Part shown: positions 1 through 11,686 of the stretch, piece by piece
Numbering within the stretch: position 1 is the first letter of the stretch
Layout: the number at the start of each line of letters is the position of its first letter
Source of the DNA: Elgaria multicarinata webbii
Lineage: Eukaryota; Chordata; Lepidosauria; Squamata; Anguidae
Direction of reading: 5' to 3'
Assembly (NCBI RefSeq): GCF_023053635.1
Contig: NC_086182.1
Span: 32,659,501 to 32,723,500 of the forward strand
DNA length: 64,000 nucleotides
Notes under the pieces: generated by a model
The model's input: only the letters and a program-made list of their open reading frames with translations
Database searches by the model: none
Told to the model about the DNA's origin: nothing
Program-made: the position numbers and the translations under genes

Positions 1-525
1 AATAAGGCTCCAGATGAAACTGACAAGGATTTTTACAGTAGGAAATACATAGCAGACCGGTAGACTTGCACAAGACCACTGATTAAATTTAGTTTAAAAA
101 AAACATTACGATACCATTTGCGCAAATTTAAAAACCTGGAAAATAATAATTAAAAAACCACAATCCCTCTTGAACAAATCACAGGACCCAGAAAAAAATA
201 TATGTGTCCATTTATTTAGTACAAACATTTCCAGAATCAGGAGGAAAAACCCACTACAGTCTGCCACCACTTGTCAGAATGAATCCCTTCAGGCTTAAAC
301 AGAACAGAATTCCCAGTGTCACACATCCCTAAATTTTAGATTGGTACCTCTTTGGGTCAGGGAGCCACGCTTCTGTAAGTGACACACATGTTGAATGCTG
401 GATTTAAATAAACCAGTTATATTCATCATGTCAAAAGTAGTAGCTAATGTAAGCAGGATATGGAGTGTTGAGAATGCTTAGCAGCTCTCCCAGAGGCATG
501 AGTGACTGAAAGCTTCATCCCACCT
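1..525. other. Unassigned upstream DNA
   Basis: AT-rich, no ORF of note and no recognised repeat or ABCG4 exon. ABCG4 is the gene expected upstream of NLRX1 from human synteny. Confidence 0.5.
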
Positions 526-640
526 AGAATCATAGAATCATAGAATAGCAGAGTTGGAAGGGGCCTACAAGGCCATCGAGTCCAACCCCCTGCTCAATGC
601 AGGATTCCACCCTAAAGCCACCTACCTGCTTGCCTCAGAT
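526..640 (-). mobile_element. CR1 LINE 3' end
   Basis: Reverse complement ends in the octamer-type tail ATTCTATGATTCTATGAT after GGCCTTGTAGGCCCCTTCC, the classic CR1 3' end. Confidence 0.85.
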
Positions 641-2690
641 GATCCCCATAGCGCTAAGCTTTCACGGTTGCTGCTGCTGTTGTTGTTGCTACCATGTTTA
701 AAGTTCTCCCTAATATCTATTACTGTGCCAATTTTAGAGTCTTTATCTTTAAAGCTTACGCAGATGTAAGCATTTCTTTAAAATCCTGCTCCTACGCCCC
801 AGCGGCGGCTCGGAAGATACGTTAAAAATGTAGGGGCTAAATACGGCAAATCTTTTTGCTTTATTGCGCAATTAAGGCAGGATGCATGGGAGTACTTCAC
901 AATCAAAGCAGATTATAAGGCGGAAAACGTCTGAGTCCTTTGCATGCAATTCACAGTGATTGCACAGTATAACGCTGGTGTGATAAAACTCATAGGATGT
1001 TGGGAACTGTAGTCCAACGCACATCTGGAGGACATCAGGTTCGGAGAAGCTGTTCTAAGATTGGACATTAGTTATGGCCCAATTGTTGTGGGGCGCTTTT
1101 GTGGTGTTCCTTCTAGGCTGTGACACGGGTCGGGGGTACAGGTAGAATTTGTGCATCATGGATGAACGTGTTTGATATTGTATTGTTTCTCAATTATGCT
1201 TGTTATGGTGCTTAATTTTATTTTTTGCATTATTGTGCTGAATATGGTTTAAATTGATTTTGGTTTTTTTCATTTTATGTTGGATTTCTCTATTTGTGCA
1301 AGTCATTTTGAATGCTTTTTATGCTTGGAAAGGATTCATAAATAATACTATTATTATTATTATTATTATTAATAATAATAACTGCAGTATCCCAGTCTTC
1401 TCTATGGGCTCTCGTTCTTGTTGGCCACACAGCAAGCTATGAATGCTCCAGGTGTTGCCATTCAGCACAAAACATACACAAAAATGAGTGTCGATTTGCA
1501 GAAACGGTGGCATTGGTTTGCACGACTACTTAATTCTTCTGGGCACAGCCTTGAAGCTGCTTTGGCTCGCAAGGACCTGAAATTTTATTAGCAATTTATT
1601 TTATTTTGGATCAGCACAGTGTAAGTGACCACCTGGCCACTCAGTGTCAGAAACCGCTGCTAAGAGCTGTTCTCTGCCCAGCCCCGGTGTCTTCCAGTCC
1701 AGGCCTCTGCGACAAAGCTGGCTGTAATAAATGTGTTACTCCAGCTTGCTTGGATGCCCTTTCCTGGCCGGCTCCTTTAAGCCGAGGAAGGAGGGAGGCC
1801 CAGATTATTTTCCAGCCTGCTGTGACTTCAGAAGGCAGCAAAAAGGAGCATAGCAAGCAAGCTGAGAGAACGGAGGTCTTCTGCAGTGAGCAATAGTTGC
1901 TGGAGACAAAGGATGAAGCTGGCACAGGCCAGAGGACACCTGCTGCTTTGCCCAGCTGGGTAAAACAGACCCTGATTTGTCCTTCTCCGCTCTGGATGTC
2001 CGACAGAAGACAGGCAATCCTGAAAAAAACAGCTCTGGGCCAAAAGGTACCCGCTGTCTGTGTGTGATTTTTGCAAAATGGCTCCTCCTCTTGCTTTTTA
2101 AAAAATATCTCTCTCTTTCCCATCGGCAGCTGAGTTCCCTACTCCCTTTTCTTCCTCTTTCCTCCCTTCGATCCTCTGTTTTTCTCTTGCCTTCCCTGCT
2201 CTCTTTTCATTCACAGTTGCCACTTTTTCTTGTCGGTAGCCGCTGTGTGACTTTTACACTTTTATAGACTGTCAAAAAATCAACAGCTGAAGCTTTAACA
2301 GATTGCAGTTTTGGGAGTCCCCATTTCTTCATGCAATGCGGAGCTTGGCCGGTTGCATGTTCACTCAAAAGTAAGGTCAATGGGACTTACTCCATGGGCT
2401 TGCAAGCCCAAATGCCTTGAAAATGAAACCCCTAATTGTCGGCCACCCCGGTCTTCCTTAATGCGGTGCTCCCCAGATTTATGGACCATAACTCCCATCA
2501 GCCCCAGCTAGCATGGCCAATGGTCAGGGATTATTTGTGGGCGGCTGTGGAAGACACATCTCTTTACCCAAGCCTTTCATTTAATGATTGTGTTGCTCTG
2601 TTAGTCTGCTTCTTAACGATTGTGCATTTAGGTTTGGTTTTAAATATTGCAAATAATTCGAGCCTTTTAACTGATGAGTTTTTGTATTTG
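641..2690. other. NLRX1 upstream DNA with repeat fragments
   Basis: Contains a fragment of the CAG-CTG foldback family near 990-1050, an (ATT)n/(AAT)n palindrome at about 1346-1381, a pyrimidine-rich stretch at 2100-2200, a fragment of the AAGTAAG/CTTACT foldback repeat near 2340-2400 and another palindrome relic near 2470-2540. A leader exon of NLRX1 must lie upstream of 3681 but I cannot place it. Open frames here show no protein features. Confidence 0.5.
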
Positions 2691-2691
2691 T

Positions 2692-2950
2692 CAATATATA
2701 TTTTATTTATTTATTTATATAGCACCATCAGTGTACATGGTGCTGTACAGAGTAAAACAATAAAATAGCAAGACCCTGCCGCATAGGCTTACATTCTAAT
2801 AGAATCATAATAAAACAATAAGACGGGGAAGAGAATGCACCAAACAGGCACAGGGGAGAGTAAAACTAACAGTATAAAAGTCAGATCGAAATCAAGTTTT
2901 AAAAGCTTTAGAAAAAAGAAAAGTTTTTAGCTGAGCTTTAAAAACTGCGA
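2692..2950 (-). mobile_element. LINE 3' tail (L2-like)
   Basis: In reverse it reads ATTGTAAGCCTATGCGGCAG, then GTACAGCACCATGTACACTG and ATGGTGCTATATAAATAAAT. The same tail occurs at 19035-19240, 42330-42390 and 50980-51030. Confidence 0.75.
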
Positions 2951-3110
2951 TTGAACTTGTAGTTCGCAAATGTATTTTAATTCTGTTTCTGTAAACTTTC
3001 GACATGGTAAGCGATGATGATGATGATGGGACTTGTAGTCTAAAACATAAGGGAGGCACCAGGTTGCCTATCTCACTTTGGAAGCCTGAGGGCAGCGCCC
3101 TTTTCTCATA

Positions 3111-3350
3111 GTGTGGCCTAGTGGTTAGAGTATTGGACTGGGACTCAGGAGAGCAGGGTTCTAATCCCCACCTGGCCACGAAGCTCACTGAGTGAATTTG
3201 GGCAATCACTGACTCTCAGCCTAAGCTGCCTCACAGGGTTGTTGTGAGGATAAAATGTGTGTGTGTGTGTGTGGAGGATCACGTACACTGCCTTGGGTTC
3301 ATCTAACCCAGTATTGCCTAGTGGGATAAAAATGTAAATACATAAAATGG
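3111..3350 (+). mobile_element. tRNA-derived SINE (CORE/MIR-like)
   Basis: GTGTGGCCTAGTGGTTAGAG (A box), GGTTCTAATCCC (B box), then the CACAGGGTTGTTGTGAGGAT core. A (GT)n run has grown inside the body. Confidence 0.85.
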
Positions 3351-3495
3351 ATACTGTTTTATACTGTTGTTTTTGTATTTTTGATGGTTTTAAATTTTCT
3401 ATACTTTTTAATGTTCACTGTTTTTAACTTTTGTAAACCTCCCAGAAAGCTTCTGCTATGGGGCGGTATATAAATTTAATAAATACATACATAGA
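3351..3495 (+). mobile_element. LINE 3' tail (GGGCGGTATATAAAT type)
   Basis: Ends in TATGGGGCGGTATATAAAT and AATAAATACATACAT. The same tail recurs at 33755, 41255, 59255 and, reversed, at 5829, 21085, 29865 and 39735. Confidence 0.75.
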
Positions 3496-3680
3496 GGCAA
3501 GAGGTAGCCCTGTTTAAGAGGTGCCTGTAGGGAAATCGTGCTACCTATGCCAGGGACGGCAGACTTCTACAGGTGGGGATCCCAGCTGGTACGTCGTGGT
3601 TTTAGGAAGGGTGGTGGCGTGGGGTCCATAGGAAAATGAAGAACAGGCCTGGCTTTCTCACCTTGCTGCATGTATTTCAG

Positions 3681-3824
3681 GTAAAGGGCCGGACCTTTCC
3701 ACCATGCCGTTCAGGAGATGGCTGCCCCGGGCGGGGACCGGCTGGAGCAGAGCGAAGCGGATCGACTCCAAGCATAAAGCCGGAGGCGTTGTGGCTGCGA
3801 CAATGTGCTTGAACTTCGTGCCAG
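3681..3824 (+). CDS. NLRX1: NLRX1 coding exon 1 (5' leader plus start codon)
   Basis: A TATTTCAG acceptor ends at 3680, so an untranslated exon lies further upstream. ATG at 3704 (context CCACCATGC, a good Kozak) opens [14 protein letters not shown], which resembles the human start MRWGHHLPRASWGSGFRRAL in being short, basic and amphipathic, as expected for mitochondrial import. The donor is CCAG/GTATGA at 3825, leaving phase 1. The start is inferred from position, phase and this weak similarity. Confidence 0.6.
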
Positions 3825-6311
3825 GTATGACAGAGCTGCGTCCGAGGGGCCTGTTTTGGGTGTCAAAAGAAGATGGCAGAAGTAGGCGACTCCCAACCAG
3901 CACGTGCGGGGAAGGAAAATAAGCCCCCGTGGCTTATTTTCCCTCCATGATCATGCCAACCCGAACTATGTATATTTCTGTGATTGTTTCTTTAAAGCGA
4001 CGTTAATGACACGACACTGCCTTGACAACACCATTATCAGTAGTAGGTGAATAATAACGAATAGCATGAAAGTCATGGAAGTAGTATAAAATAAACTGAA
4101 GGCTCTATAATAACCCCCGTTCTGCTGGGCTTCCTTCTCTGAGGTGCAGGGAACAGCCTCGTCCTCAAGAGGATCTTGCATTTGGACCGGACTTTGCGCT
4201 CCTCCACGCCACCACTCAGGTAAGAATGGATCGTCGGGGTGCTTGAAACTTGGCAAGAGAGGGGGCTGTGGTGGTCAGCCAGCAAGGGTCAGGGCTTAAG
4301 GGAGACTTCCCCAACCTGGGGACCTCCACATGGGTTGGGCTACAGCTCCCATCATTCCCAGTCAGCCTGGCCATTGACCCCACCTCCATTTGCCTTCGGC
4401 CCTGCCAACCACTGGGACGTGGCCCCTGGTCACCGTTGGTTTTGTGCAGCTCTCCCGTTCGTGCAAAATGAGCCGTGGACACAAATCCGGTGCAAGATGA
4501 ACAGCGAGCCGAGGTCTGGAGAATCTTAGCAAGGTCGAACGTCACCCGTTCATCCCTGTCTTCTCCGGATGGCTCTCACCCATACGGTCGCATTGGTCCA
4601 TTTTCCTATTTTATTTATTATTTAAAACATTTATATCCCGCCCTATATCATTAAGATCTCAGAGCAGCATACAGATAAAAGCATACAGTATAAAACAATA
4701 AATATGCACCGTTAAAAACAAATTAAACCATGAACAACTTAAAACAATATACAATTTAAAAGCAGTAAAAGCAATTAAAACAGTTAAAACAATATGCCGG
4801 TGAGTTTAACCATCAAAGGCTTTGTTAAAAAGCCATGTTTTTACTTGGCGTTGAAATAAAATCAGTGTTGGTGGCAATCGGACGTCCAGGGGGAGGGCAT
4901 TCCACAGTCAGGGTGCCACAGCAGAGAAGGCCCTCTCCCTTGTCCCATCATAATGTATATATTGCATTGGTGGGATACGGAGAAGGGCTCCTTCAACAGA
5001 TCTAAGGTCTCGGGCAGGTATCTATAAGGAGAGGCTCTCTCTCAAGTATCGAGGTCCCAAGCCGTTTAGGGCTTTAAACGTCATTACCAACAGCAACAAT
5101 CTTCCTAGGCATGATGGCCAAATTTCTCCCATTCAGGCAGCCACGTCGGTTTTCTCATGGCTTCCTTTTTTTTCTGTTCCAGGGATTTCATCCATCATCA
5201 GGGAGGATATCCGGGGACACCATCTCAGCCTGCGTCCCCGAGGCCAAGCCAAATACCGCTGAAGAACATAGCCACTGCTGGTATAGCCATGGGCCTTATG
5301 GCTTGAAGGGGTGACTGGGCTGCATTTCCTGGCCCAGAGGAGTGGCTGGCAACTAGATTGGCCAGAGGCCCCATATCCAACATTGTAATTGGGAGGTTGG
5401 GCCAAAACCTGGGGCAAATCTACACAGAGTACTGAAGGCGCTTGCATGCGCCCCCAGTGCGCCCCCAAAGCGATTGTGTAGATACCGCCCTGGAAGAGAC
5501 GGAGGAAGAGGCGGAGGAGGAGGTGGCTGGGGAATCCAGCCGCGTCCTTGCTGCTGCCGCCCACCGCCCTGCCGGCCGGGTCGGAGAGCTCGGCGGAAGA
5601 AGGCAGGGCGGAGAGCGGAAGAAGCTCTCCGACCTGGCTGGCTCTTTCGCTGGCAGCAGGAGGCCGGCGGGGAGGTGGGCAGTGGCGGCAAGGACACGGC
5701 CGGATTCCCCAGCCTCCTTCTCCTCCGTCTCTTCCAGGGCGGGATCTACACAATCATTTTGGGGGCGCACTGGGGGCGCATGCAAGCGCCTTCAGTCCTC
5801 TGTGTAGATTTGCCCCTGTTATGCTTTCTTAACTTATTTATTTATTTATTGCATTTTTATACCACCCAATAGCCGAAGCTCTCTGGGCGGTTCACAAACT
5901 TGTGCTCAGGAAGGTTGGCAACCCTGTCATTCCTTCCAAGCATGTGATTTGATGCAGTACTGAGCAGCTTTTAATTTCTTAAAGGAACAATAATTAAAAA
6001 AACAAGTTTCTAGATCTTATGAATTTCAAAGCTTGAGAGGTTTTAGGCAATGCTCATTGGTTTCTCGAGAAGCTGAAAACGTGGCTGGGTAGGATTTTCA
6101 AGTGCTCAGAGGGGAAAGTTCTAGAGCTCTTAGGAGCTCTGGGCTACTCCCTATAAACCAGCAAAACTAGACTAAATTACGGGAAACCGTTTTTAAATAT
6201 AGAATAAATTATGCAAGATAAGAAGAAATCATGTCACTTTGGGAGCCTGGGTAAGGTTCCCAATAATTTACATAATTTATATCAGATTCATGATTGACCT
6301 TTCTTGGAGCA

Positions 6312-6354
<43 letters not shown>

Positions 6355-9300
6355 TCCAAATCTGGAAAAAGAAAATGTGTGTCGTTTCTCCTTATTTTGC
6401 ATACATTGTGTTTAATCGATTCCTGTTTGGCTAGAGGTAGGCAGAGTTCCAGAGGCCAAGGGAACTTCCCCCTTCGATCTCTGGGAATCTAATCCAGCCA
6501 CCCTTGAAATTCCACAAAGTGTTGCTCACATTTTTCCGACTCTCCCTTCACCACCATAAGGACTAGAATCACGGTTGCTGTTTTTTTAAAACCACCACCA
6601 CCACCTTAGAGCAACCTACAGCCAGCGAACCGCGACTCCCTTACTCATGGAGCCTTTGTGCTCAGCTGGATTGGGACGGTTGTGCAGAAATGTACCTTCC
6701 TCTCTCTGTCCTTCCCTTCTTCAGAAGCCATCCAGAAACACCGGAAATGCCTGGCCGATTGGTTCCGCCAGCAGCCCAACGAGGAGAGGCAGTTTGGCCC
6801 GTCCTTCTCGCTGGACACGACCCACGTCGACCCCGTGATCCGGGAGAGCTCCCTGGAGGAGATCCTGAAGCCCTCTCCCGAGATGACCATCCAGAACCAG
6901 CTCCAGGCCTCCTGCAGCCGCACCATTGGCCTCCAGCACCTCTTCGACGCGGACGCCTGCGGGCATCCGGTGAGGAACGTGGTGCTGTACGGGACAGTGG
7001 GCACCGGCAAGAGCACCCTCATCAAGAAGATGGTGATGGACTGGTGCCACGAGCGCCTGCCGCGCTTTGAGCTGCTCATCCCCTTCTCCTGCGAGGACCT
7101 GTCCCAAGGCAATGCGCCCATCTCCTTGCGGCGCATGGTCACCAAGAAGTACCTCCACCTGCGGGAGGTGGTGCCGGCCTTGGGCTCCGCCAACCTCAAG
7201 GTGCTCTTCATCCTCAACGGCCTGGACCGCCTCAACCTGGACTTCCGCCTGGCCCGCACCGAGCTCTGCTGTGACCCCAACGAGCCGGTCCTTCCCTCGG
7301 CCATTGTGGTCAACCTGCTCAGGAAATACATGCTGCCAGAGGTGGGTCTTAGGGACTGACGGGTGGATGACGAAGCCAAGCCCTCCTCGCCTCTCTCTGC
7401 TGTGGCCTTCCTTCCCACCAGTGTTCCCTGGTGGCACCGATGGCAGTGGGACGGTGAATTTACTCCGGGTTTCAATCAGAACCAGTCAGAACTCCAAAGG
7501 AGCAATCCAAGGTGCTTCCGCAACTTGGAAAGCTCATTTAGGATTCCAGCTGAAACCCAGAGCGGATTCACTGTCCCATGACGTTGGAGCCTTTACTAGG
7601 GCTGTGCACCGACCCTCCGATCCGCTCTGCACCCGATCCGCAAATTCCGGATCGGGCCCGCTCCGCCCCGTGTCGATCCACCTACGGTCTGCTCCATTCC
7701 GCTGCGGAGCTCCGGATCCGAATCAGAGCTCCACAGCAGTGGCACCGCCGCTGCCATGTAAAGCCCCCTCCCTCCTCTCCCCTTACCTGCGTCCGTCCGC
7801 GGTCTGGCAGCGGCTTCAACTGAGCCCGAGGACTCAAACCGGAAGACCAGGCCGGAGCTGCGGCCTGGTCTTCCGGTTTGAGTCCTTGGGCTCAATTGAA
7901 GCCGCCACCAGACTGCGACAGAGACAGGTAAGCCCCCCTCCCCTCTACCCCCTTACCTGGCTCTGCCGCCGTCGCCACATGCACTGTGGCAGTGCCAGGT
8001 AAGCCCCCACTTACCTTTCTTTCAGAGCTCCGGATCGAGGCGAAGGATCTGCTTGGTCTCAATCTTCTTCGCCTCGATCTGCAGCACCCCCCAACCCGCT
8101 TTGTGTCCGCCTTTGCCGGAGGCAAATCAGGCCGCCTCGCTATTGCTTCTAGGCTCCGAAGTGAATCCTTTATGTAAAATAGGGAGAAACCACGCACATT
8201 TTCTTCTTCCAACCTAGCCTTTACCCTCCTGGGTGGGGGGAAATGGGAGACAGGACACAGACCGTGCAATGGGAGCAGGCCCTGATGTGTCCTGTGCCTG
8301 CTCCTGCCTCCTTTGCTCCACCTTCTTACCCACAGGGCCGTTGCTATCAGTTAGTCTTGGGGGGAGTCTACACACCGTTCCGAAGGTGCCCTGAAGCCAC
8401 TTGAGGGCGCCCCGAAAACGCTCATGTACTATGTACCTTAATCGTCCCCAGAAGAGGCGGAGGAGGAGGCGTGCTTCGGCGTTCCGAAGGGCGAGGAAAG
8501 GGGGGGGCGGCGGCGGCGGCGGCGGCGGCGGCTTCTTCCGTAGTTTGCCTCTCCAAGGAGTTTGCCTCTCCAAGGAGCGCGCGCGGGGGAGATCCCCAGC
8601 CACACCAAGTGGCTGCATGGAAGGGGGTGGAGGAGGAAGCAGGCTGGAGACACGCGCGCGCGCACACACACACACACACGGACACACGAGGCAAACTGTT
8701 GCTGGCAGCGGAGGGCGAAGGGGAGGAAGAAGCGGTGGCGGCGCGCGCTGTGTCTCTCTCCCCTGTCTTCCTTTGAATTCCGCGATGCATTGTCCTCCTC
8801 GCTCTCGCTCAGGGGACACACACACACACGCTTCCTCCTCTGCCTCTTCTGGGGACGATTAAGGTACATACTACAGGAGCGTTTTCGGGGCGCCCTCAAG
8901 TGGCTTCGGGGCGCCTTCGGAACGGTGTGTAGACTTCCCCCTCCAATTGGAGCAGGCCCTCCTGTTCCGTGGGAATCCTTTAGAGCTGTATTCAGTGAAA
9001 ACCTGCACCACCCCCTGTTATAACATACTGAAAACGAAATGCTCTGAGCCAGCCTGCCCTTGACTGACCCTTGTGCGCGCATGTGCTCCTGTTCTTCCAG
9101 GCAAGCATCATCGTCACCACGCGGCCCTCCGCAGTGCGCCGGATCCCCAGCAAGTTTGTGGGCCGCTACGTGGAGGTCTGTGGCTTCTCCGACATCAACT
9201 TGCAGAAGCTCTACTTCCAGCTGCGTCTGTGCCAGCCCGAGTGCGCCGGCACCTCCGGCCCTCCCACAGAGGAGGAGGCGAGCGAGCAGGACAACCTGGT

Positions 9301-11633
9301 GGAGATGCTTTCAAGGAACTTGGAGCGGCACAACCAGATCGCGGCCGCCTGCTTCCTGCCCTCCTACTGCTGGCTGGTGTGCACTACCTTGCACTTCCTG
9401 TACTTCACCAAGTCGGTGCCTCCTACTCAGACCCTCACAGGCATCTACACCAGCTTCCTGAGGCTCAACTTCAGCGGGGAGGTGCTGGACAGCACGGACC
9501 CCTCCAACATCTCCATGATGAAGTACGTGGCCAAGACAGTGGGCAAGCTGGCCTACGAGGGGGTGATGTCCCGGAAGACCTCCTTCTCGGAGGCGGACCT
9601 GCGTCGCTGCTTCGAGGTGGAGATGAAGACGGAGAGCGAGCTCAACCTGCTGAACGTCTTCCGGAGCGACGTCTTCCGCTTCTTCCTGACGCCCTGCGTG
9701 CAGTCCGGCAAGGAGCACACCTTTGTCTTCACCATCCCCGCCATGCAGGAGTACCTGGCTGCCCTCTACGTGGTCCTGGGCGAGAAGAAGACCCTGACGC
9801 AACGGGTGGGCAAAGAGGTCTCCGAGATCATCAGCAAGGTGAGCGAAGACGTGTCCGTGGTCCTGGCCATCGTCTCCAAAGTCCTGCCCTTGCGCATTCT
9901 GCCGGTCATCTTCAGCCTGGTCAAAATCTTCCCCCGCTACTTCAGCCGCTTCGGCAGCAAGGACCGCGACACCATCGCCCGCACCATGGCAGTGGAGATG
10001 TTCAAGGAGGAAGACTACTTCAACGATGACGTGTTGGACCAGATCAACTTCAGCATTCTTGGGGTGGAGGGCCCCATGCGCCACCCGGACGAGGCGTCCG
10101 ACGACGAGGTCTTCGAACTCTTCCCCATCTTCATGGTCGGGCTGCTGTCACGGCGCAACCGGGCCATCTTGGACCAACTGGGCTGCCCCATAAAAAACCT
10201 GGCGGCCTTCGAGATCGCCAAGGCCATGAAGAAGACGGTCATTCGCAACAGCCGCAAGGGCCTGCCGCCCTCCGAGCTCCTGGACTACCTCTTCTTTCTG
10301 CACGAGTTCCAGAACGAGCGCTTCACGGCCGAGGCCATCCAGTCCTTGAGAACCATCAACCTCTCCTTTGTCAAGATGACCCCCCTCAAATGCTCCGTCC
10401 TGGCGTCTGTGGTGGGCACCACGAGTCACGAGGTGGAGGAGCTGAACCTCACCTCTTGCCACCTAGACGTCAGCAGTCTGAGGACTCTCTTCCCAGTTTT
10501 GCTGCGATGCAAAAGGCTCCAGTGAGTGTTGGGACCTAACGGGGGCAGGGTTAAAGTACAGCATCCTTCCTCGGGTTGCACTACAGCTCCCATCATTCCC
10601 AGCCAGCATTGGCTGGGACTCAGTGGTCGAGCACCTGCTTTGCATGCAGATCCCAGGTAGGGCTAGGGAAAACTCCTGCCTGAAACCCTGCAGACCCATT
10701 GCTGCCAGTCAGTGTCGACAATACTGGGACAGATGGACCAAAGATCTGACTCAGTATAAGGCAGCTTCCTCTGTTCCTAAGTAATAATGAATCAAGAAAG
10801 AAGATCCTTTTTAATTGCTCATTTGAGGAATCCAAATTTCCCTTAAAATCCCTGTAAAACTGTGGACCCAAATCTTTTAATAATCAAGAACAGTGGGATT
10901 TTCTGGGGTGTGTGTGTTTTGTTTTTTGAATATAGACCCGAGAAATTAATTTGAGTACTTTTAAGAAGTGCCCATGTTCTAGAGAGATCTGTCTCCAGCA
11001 ATGGTAACTGTTCCTGGAGCCAATTTATGGCCATGTAATAATTTCATAAAATTAATTGAAGAGTGTTCGGAAACTCCAGCTGGTTCAAAGAGCTGCAGCC
11101 AGATTGTTGACCAGGGCTGGTTACAGGGAGCAGAGAACTCCCCTGTTAAAACAGCTCCACTGGCTTCCAGTCTGTTTCCAGGCACAATTCAAAATGCTGG
11201 AAATGACCTATAAAGCTCTATATGGTTCGGGTCCAGGTTATTTGAAAGAACGTATTCTCCCTTATGAGCCTGCCCGTGCTTTGAGACCTTCTGGAGAAGC
11301 CCTTCTTTCAGTCCCACCATCTTCACAGGCACGCTTGGTGGGAACATGGGAGAGGGCCTTCTCGGTGGCTGCTCCGGTGCTCTGGAACTCTTTTCCCGGG
11401 GAAGCTAGGCTGGCTCCCTCCTTGATGGGCTTTCAGAAGCAGGCTAAAATGTTTTTATTCCAGCAGGCCTTTGGAGAATAATCTGGCCCTCCATCTATGT
11501 TAATGTTAATGTCTTATAGTTTTGTTGTGTATTTTAAATGTTTATGGTTTTGTTTCCCCCCCCCCATGTATATTTTAAACTTTGTAAGGCCGCCTTGAGG
11601 CCCAGCATTGGGCAAAAGGCGGGATACAAATAA

Positions 11634-11686
<53 letters not shown>

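Noticed and set aside
1-3680. ABCG4, expected upstream of NLRX1
   Set aside because: No ABC-transporter exon could be read in any frame here.
5167-5320. Possible extra NLRX1 exon after a good acceptor (CTGTTCCAG at about 5183)
   Set aside because: No donor in a phase that joins exon 2 to exon 3, and the peptide has no counterpart in NLRX1.
5442-5872. Overlapping open frames of 94-206 codons on both strands
   Set aside because: Both strands encode nearly the same peptides because the region is a palindromic mobile element.
6645-7475. Minus-strand open frame of 276 codons, and others opposite or beside the NLRX1 exons
   Set aside because: These are shadows of the GC-rich sense exons. The sense strand matches NLRX1 with exact splice borders.
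8214-9082. Several 100-200 codon frames, some Pro- or Gly-rich
   Set aside because: They lie in the GC-rich centre of the 583-bp foldback and are low-complexity.
9311-10084. Minus-strand 257-codon open frame rich in His and Val
   Set aside because: Antisense shadow of NLRX1 exon 4. No start, splice or family evidence.
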